Positions 62,650 through 64,000 of a stretch of 64,000 nucleotides of DNA are shown piece by piece. Every line of letters starts with the position of its first letter. Within the stretch, counting starts at the first letter, position 1. The stretch is from contig JACKNN010000003.1 of assembly GCA_024234855.1 (NCBI GenBank), forward strand, positions 248,001-312,000, read 5' to 3'. The translations under genes were made by a program, and so were the position numbers. Below the pieces are notes generated by a model that saw only the letters and a list, made by a program, of their open reading frames with translations, was not told the origin of the DNA and searched no databases. Source of the stretch: Pseudomonadales bacterium. GTDB lineage: Bacteria; Pseudomonadota; Gammaproteobacteria; Pseudomonadales; Halieaceae.

Positions 62650-64000
62650 ATGTATATCAACGGTGAATGGATTACGTCGCCACAAATGTTCCCGGTCTTT
62701 AATCCCGCCACCGGCGAACAAATCGGCGCAGTGGTGGATGGTGGGCGCGAGGACGCGTCCAGGGCCATAGCCGCCGCCCGGGCGGCGCTGCCGGGCTGGT
62801 CGGCGCTCACCGCGTACGAGCGTTCATCGCGACTTGCCGCCGCCCACCAGCGGATGATGGCGCGCAGGCCGCAACTGGCTGAATTGATGACCCGCGAGCA
62901 GGGCAAGCCGCTGAAGGCGGCGTTGAACGAGGTCGGGTATGCCGCCGATTTCCTGCTCTGGTTTGCCGAGGAAGCCAAGCGGGTATACGGCCAGACTATC
63001 CCGTCCTCCCGCAGCGACCAGCGTTTTCTGGTGCACCGGCAGCCGGTGGGCGTGGTCGCGGCCGTAACGCCCTGGAACTACCCGGTGTCCATGCTGACAC
63101 GAAAAATTGCGCCGGCACTGGCCGCGGGCTGCACCGTCGTGCTCAAGCCGGCCGAAGCCACTCCCCTGTGTGCAGTGGCCGTTTTCGAGATCCTGCACGA
63201 GGTGGGTATTCCCGCCGGCGTGGTCAATCTTGTGACCGCCCTGGACCCGGCGCCGATCGGCGAGGTGTTTTGCACCCATCCGGAGGTGAGAAAACTGACA
63301 TTTACCGGCTCCACTGCCGTGGGAAAAAAGTTGGCGCAGGCCGCCGCGCCGCAGTTGAAACGCGTATCAATGGAACTCGGGGGGCACGCGCCCTTCATTG
63401 TGTTCGACGATGCCGACCCGGTCCACGCCGCCAGGGGTGTCGCCCTGGTCAAGTTCCTTAATACCGGGCAGGCCTGTATCAGCCCCAATCGAATTTTCGT
63501 CCAGCGCAAGATCCTTGCGCCTTTCCTGGACACCCTGCGCGAGCGCATCGAAAAACTGCGGGCGGGTGACGGCATGGACGCGGCCACCACCATTGGTCCC
63601 CTGGTGAACCAGGCTGCGGTGGACAAAGTGGATCGGCAGGTGCGCAACGCTGTGGAACTGGGGGCGACCCTGCACGCCGGCGGAAGACGCCTGCTTGAAA
63701 ACGGTCTCGACCGCGGTTTTTTCTACGCGCCCACCCTGCTCAGCGGGGTCGACACCCGGATGTTGATCTATCGCGAGGAGACATTTGGCCCGGTAGCGGC
63801 GGTCATCGCCTTTGACGATGAGGACGAGGTGCTGGCCATGGCCAATGATACGTCTTATGGGCTGGCGGCGTATGTCTACACCCGGAATCTGTCCCGCGCC
63901 GTGCGCACCTTCGAGGGCCTGCAGTTCGGTATCATAGGTATCAATGATATCAACCCGACCAGCGCCGCGGCGCCTTTCGGCGGCATGAAGGAGAGCGGTC
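62650..64000 (+). CDS. NAD(P)-dependent aldehyde dehydrogenase, succinate-semialdehyde type (5' part)
   Basis: 450 codons are visible before the window ends. PWNYPVSMLTRKIAPALAAGCTVVLKPAEATP, FTGSTAVGKKL, the catalytic Glu in MELGGHAPF and the catalytic Cys in NTGQACISPNR are all in order. The text is close to the GabD/succinate-semialdehyde dehydrogenase group. EETFGPVAAVI and PFGGMKESG occur at the end, so only about 20-30 residues are missing. The ATG at 62650 follows AGGAG. A role in aldehyde oxidation is certain; the exact substrate is not. Confidence 0.9.
   Translation, partial: MYINGEWITSPQMFPVFNPATGEQIGAVVDGGREDASRAIAAARAALPGWSALTAYERSSRLAAAHQRMMARRPQLAELMTREQGKPLKAALNEVGYAADFLLWFAEEAKRVYGQTIPSSRSDQRFLVHRQPVGVVAAVTPWNYPVSMLTRKIAPALAAGCTVVLKPAEATPLCAVAVFEILHEVGIPAGVVNLVTALDPAPIGEVFCTHPEVRKLTFTGSTAVGKKLAQAAAPQLKRVSMELGGHAPFIVFDDADPVHAARGVALVKFLNTGQACISPNRIFVQRKILAPFLDTLRERIEKLRAGDGMDAATTIGPLVNQAAVDKVDRQVRNAVELGATLHAGGRRLLENGLDRGFFYAPTLLSGVDTRMLIYREETFGPVAAVIAFDDEDEVLAMANDTSYGLAAYVYTRNLSRAVRTFEGLQFGIIGINDINPTSAAAPFGGMKESG

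Noticed and set aside
1..64000. tRNA, rRNA, CRISPR repeats, transposase or integrase genes
   Set aside because: None of the signatures (cloverleaf arms, spaced repeats, DDE or recombinase text, terminal inverted repeats) was found by reading.

Overview
This is a GC-rich, gene-dense stretch of a bacterial chromosome with about 52 protein-coding genes on both strands and no RNA gene, CRISPR array or insertion sequence that I can see. The gene families point to an aerobic marine gammaproteobacterium, most likely near Halieaceae/OM60-NOR5 or Spongiibacteraceae. They include NhaD antiporter, YrbG and SLC13 permeases, DUF3604, the DUF1302/DUF1329 pair, WS/DGAT, DUF385-type oxidoreductase, many glutathione transferases, TonB receptor, MepK/LdtD and AguA/AguB. 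This placement is inferred from gene content; no marker gene is present.

Layout. 1-5.3 kb: 3' end of a DUF2855 gene, a membrane-anchored sulfatase, a NUDIX hydrolase, an SDR and alaA. 5.6-16.5 kb: a lipid and xenobiotic region with a GST, two adjacent acyl-CoA dehydrogenases (the first lacks the usual catalytic Glu segment), a beta-propeller lipoprotein, a decayed third acyl-CoA dehydrogenase, an acyl-CoA ligase, a tandem kappa-GST-like fusion, a GST-like protein, a TetR regulator, a DUF385 oxidoreductase and a YfcG-like GST. 16.7-24.5 kb: nitronate monooxygenase-like enzyme translationally coupled to a rifampicin-phosphotransferase-like protein, a PlsC-like acyltransferase, an opposing radical SAM/acyltransferase-3 pair and an SDR. 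24.6-31.3 kb: an operon of two DUF3604 paralogues and a sulfatase, divergent from a TetR gene across a 17-bp perfect palindrome. 31.4-37.5 kb: SRPBCC protein, Rieske dioxygenase alpha and beta, AraC regulator and TonB-dependent receptor. 37.6-41.3 kb: a methyltransferase, then cell-wall enzymes MepK and LdtD. 41.4-47 kb: an operon of a GlcD-like oxidase, a threonine dehydratase-like enzyme, DUF1329 and DUF1302. 47-55.3 kb: aguB/aguA (agmatine to putrescine), maiA, an acyl-CoA ligase, an MFS carrier, a DUF1439 protein, a GST and a CvfB-like RNA-binding protein. 55.5-64 kb: nhaD, WS/DGAT, a cupin dioxygenase, YrbG, an SLC13 permease and a truncated succinate-semialdehyde dehydrogenase-like gene.

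The common theme is uptake, activation and oxidation of hydrophobic or aromatic compounds. TonB receptor and DUF1302 suggest entry at the outer membrane; acyl-CoA ligases, acyl-CoA dehydrogenases, SDRs and the Rieske oxygenase suggest activation and oxidation; the GST-fold proteins suggest detoxification; WS/DGAT suggests storage of excess acyl groups. The best candidate for an undescribed system is the TetR / palindrome / DUF3604-DUF3604-sulfatase locus. The tandem acyl-CoA dehydrogenases, the Rph-like pair, and a beta-sandwich domain shared by the radical SAM protein and the methyltransferase also deserve attention.
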